Shown piece after piece: positions 4,835-5,375 of a stretch of 5,375 nucleotides of DNA (positions are counted from its first letter, which is position 1; each line of letters begins with the position of its first letter). Location: positions 1 through 5,375 of the forward strand of contig SKWY01000548.1 in the NCBI GenBank assembly GCA_007128675.1, given 5' to 3'. This DNA is from Deltaproteobacteria bacterium (GTDB taxonomy: Bacteria > Myxococcota > Myxococcia > SLRQ01). The notes below the pieces were generated by a model. The model was not told the origin of the DNA. It did not search any database and saw only the letters and a program-made list of their open reading frames with translations. Position numbers and translations under genes: made by a program.

Positions 4835-5258
4835 GCATTCGCCCGACCAGCCTTTTGTCTTCGTCCCGTTCTGTCATGCTTATTCGGACGCATGGTGAAC
4901 ACTCGTTCTCATTCATCGTGAACAGTGATTCGAGTGCTTTCTCTCCGAGGCTGGAGTCCTCACCGAGGCGGAGGAGACGCGTGCAGCGATCCGCAAGGAC
5001 CCTGATTTGTTCCTGTAACCGGCACCACCAAATAAGATAATTATGGATGGTGCGGGCATTGACCTCGGGTACTAAGCTTCCCCACGCCAGTAGCTTCTTG
5101 CTGGATTCCATACAAAAAGCTGCGCTTTTGCCGGGGGTCTGCAGGTTTGAGAGCGTAATCGCTCCGGGATCGAACTATGCCAGCCTTCGTGAAGCGGCTT
5201 CGTTCCGACTCTTTATTGCCGAGAGCCTTGGCACCGATATGGATGAGAAGAACTCTCA
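4835..5258. other. Gene-poor region with hairpins and gene debris
   Basis: I find no intact convincing gene in these 424 bases. Contents that can be seen: a coding-like tail at 4929-5018 (listed separately); a hairpin AAAAGC-TGC-GCTTTT (5115-5129) not followed by a T-run on either strand; a five-pair hairpin GAGCG-TAAT-CGCTC (5151-5164); and a short palindrome GAAGCGGCTTC (around 5189-5199). Longer open frames on both strands are rich in Ser and Arg or lack ribosome binding sites, and I do not accept them as genes. Confidence 0.5.
4929..5018 (+). pseudogene. Possible 3' remnant of a broken gene
   Basis: The last 29 codons of an open frame end in TAA at 5016-5018. The reading includes AGVLTEAEETRAAIRKD followed by PDLFL, which looks like the helical C-terminus of a real protein, and most codons end in G or C, like the neighbouring genes. 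Upstream the same frame is broken by TGA at 4926-4928 and again near 4899, and no start codon with a ribosome binding site is present. This suits the tail of a gene lost by mutation or deletion. The family is not recognised. Chance cannot be excluded at this length. Confidence 0.3.
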
Positions 5259-5375
5259 CTACTCCTCATACCCATCCGGCCCAGTCCATTCGTCATCGGT
5301 GATCCAACCGACCCTGACGGCGTACTTGTATGGAGCCGATTTCCTGAAGTCCTCGAGTGTCTCGCCCGTGCGTGC
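5259..5375 (-). CDS. Unidentified protein, C-terminal 38 residues
   Basis: An open frame enters from the right edge and ends at TAG (5259-5261). The 38 visible residues include TGETLEDFRKSA and APYKYAVRVGWITDDEW and end in GPDGYEE. The mixed, ordered composition with acidic and aromatic residues, and G/C at most third positions, look like real coding sequence. I do not recognise the family. The gene would converge on the toxin-antitoxin operon, with the gene-poor region between them. Confidence 0.55.
   Translation of the reverse strand, partial: ARTGETLEDFRKSAPYKYAVRVGWITDDEWTGPDGYEE

Noticed and set aside
4831..5040. A 69-codon plus-strand frame starting at GTG on the toxin stop codon.
   Set aside because: It has a tempting GTGA overlap and a weak AGAGG upstream, but the product is Ser/Arg-rich with an Arg run that is the wrong frame of the more coding-like 4929-5018 stretch.
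4662..5111. A 149-codon minus-strand frame opposite the toxin gene.
   Set aside because: It runs antisense through half of a well-supported RelE-type toxin, has no ribosome binding site, and shows no recognisable domain.
5160..5190. A tRNA-like TTCGATC T-loop on the minus strand.
   Set aside because: The bases on either side do not form the required five-pair T-stem, and no acceptor, D or anticodon arms can be drawn.
5041..5259. A 72-codon minus-strand frame with a GTG start.
   Set aside because: No Shine-Dalgarno, no domain, and basic low-complexity composition; it begins at the stop codon of the partial gene, but I cannot support it as a gene.
1..5375. CRISPR arrays, insertion sequences, integrase or attachment sites.
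   Set aside because: No regularly spaced repeats, transposase motifs or terminal inverted repeats were found on either strand; the only tandem array is the three 11-mers at 4136-4168.

Overview
The window looks like an accessory stretch of a bacterial chromosome, probably from a moderately GC-rich Gram-negative. The evidence is two Sec/lipoprotein-type signal peptides, a carotenoid desaturase gene, and GTG and TTG starts with clear Shine-Dalgarno sequences. A myxobacterial or Gemmatimonadota-like source is possible, but this is inference; nothing in the window fixes the taxon. GC content appears to drop around 1.9-3.0 kb and 4.1-4.2 kb compared with the serpin and toxin genes (judged by eye, not computed).

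Left part, minus strand: the first 82 codons of a CrtI-type carotenoid (phytoene) desaturase run off the left edge (1-248). Upstream of it is a 254-bp gap holding a repeated TCTAGA dyad that covers a possible -10 element. Next comes a complete gene for a probable lipid-anchored inhibitory serpin (503-1849), then a 244-bp gap with no convincing gene. After that is a 237-residue predicted lipoprotein of unknown function (2094-2807) with a typical LGAC lipobox. Its upstream region carries a 12-bp palindrome and a 7-bp inverted repeat. Both proteins should be exported and membrane-anchored, but nothing shows that they work together.

Centre: a class II Fic AMP-transferase with a C-terminal winged-helix domain (3002-4099, minus strand). 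Its TTG start is set by a strong AAGGAGG. It is followed by a possible 35-codon ORF that overlaps its stop codon as ATGA, and preceded by three tandem 11-bp AT-rich repeats that could be an operator.

Right part: a type II toxin-antitoxin operon is divergent from fic (plus strand). It consists of a ribbon-helix-helix antitoxin (4354-4584) overlapping a RelE/ParE toxin (4571-4834) by 14 bp. Its predicted promoter lies inside a 22-bp near-palindrome, and the -10 is so close to the ATG that the mRNA would be leaderless. The region 4835-5258 has no intact gene but holds the open tail of a possible broken gene (4929-5018) and several small hairpins. The right edge contains the last 38 codons of an unidentified minus-strand gene (5259-5375).

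No clearly new multi-gene system is visible. The most notable items are the probable surface serpin, the Fic control region with its coupled small ORF, and the compact leaderless antitoxin promoter/operator.
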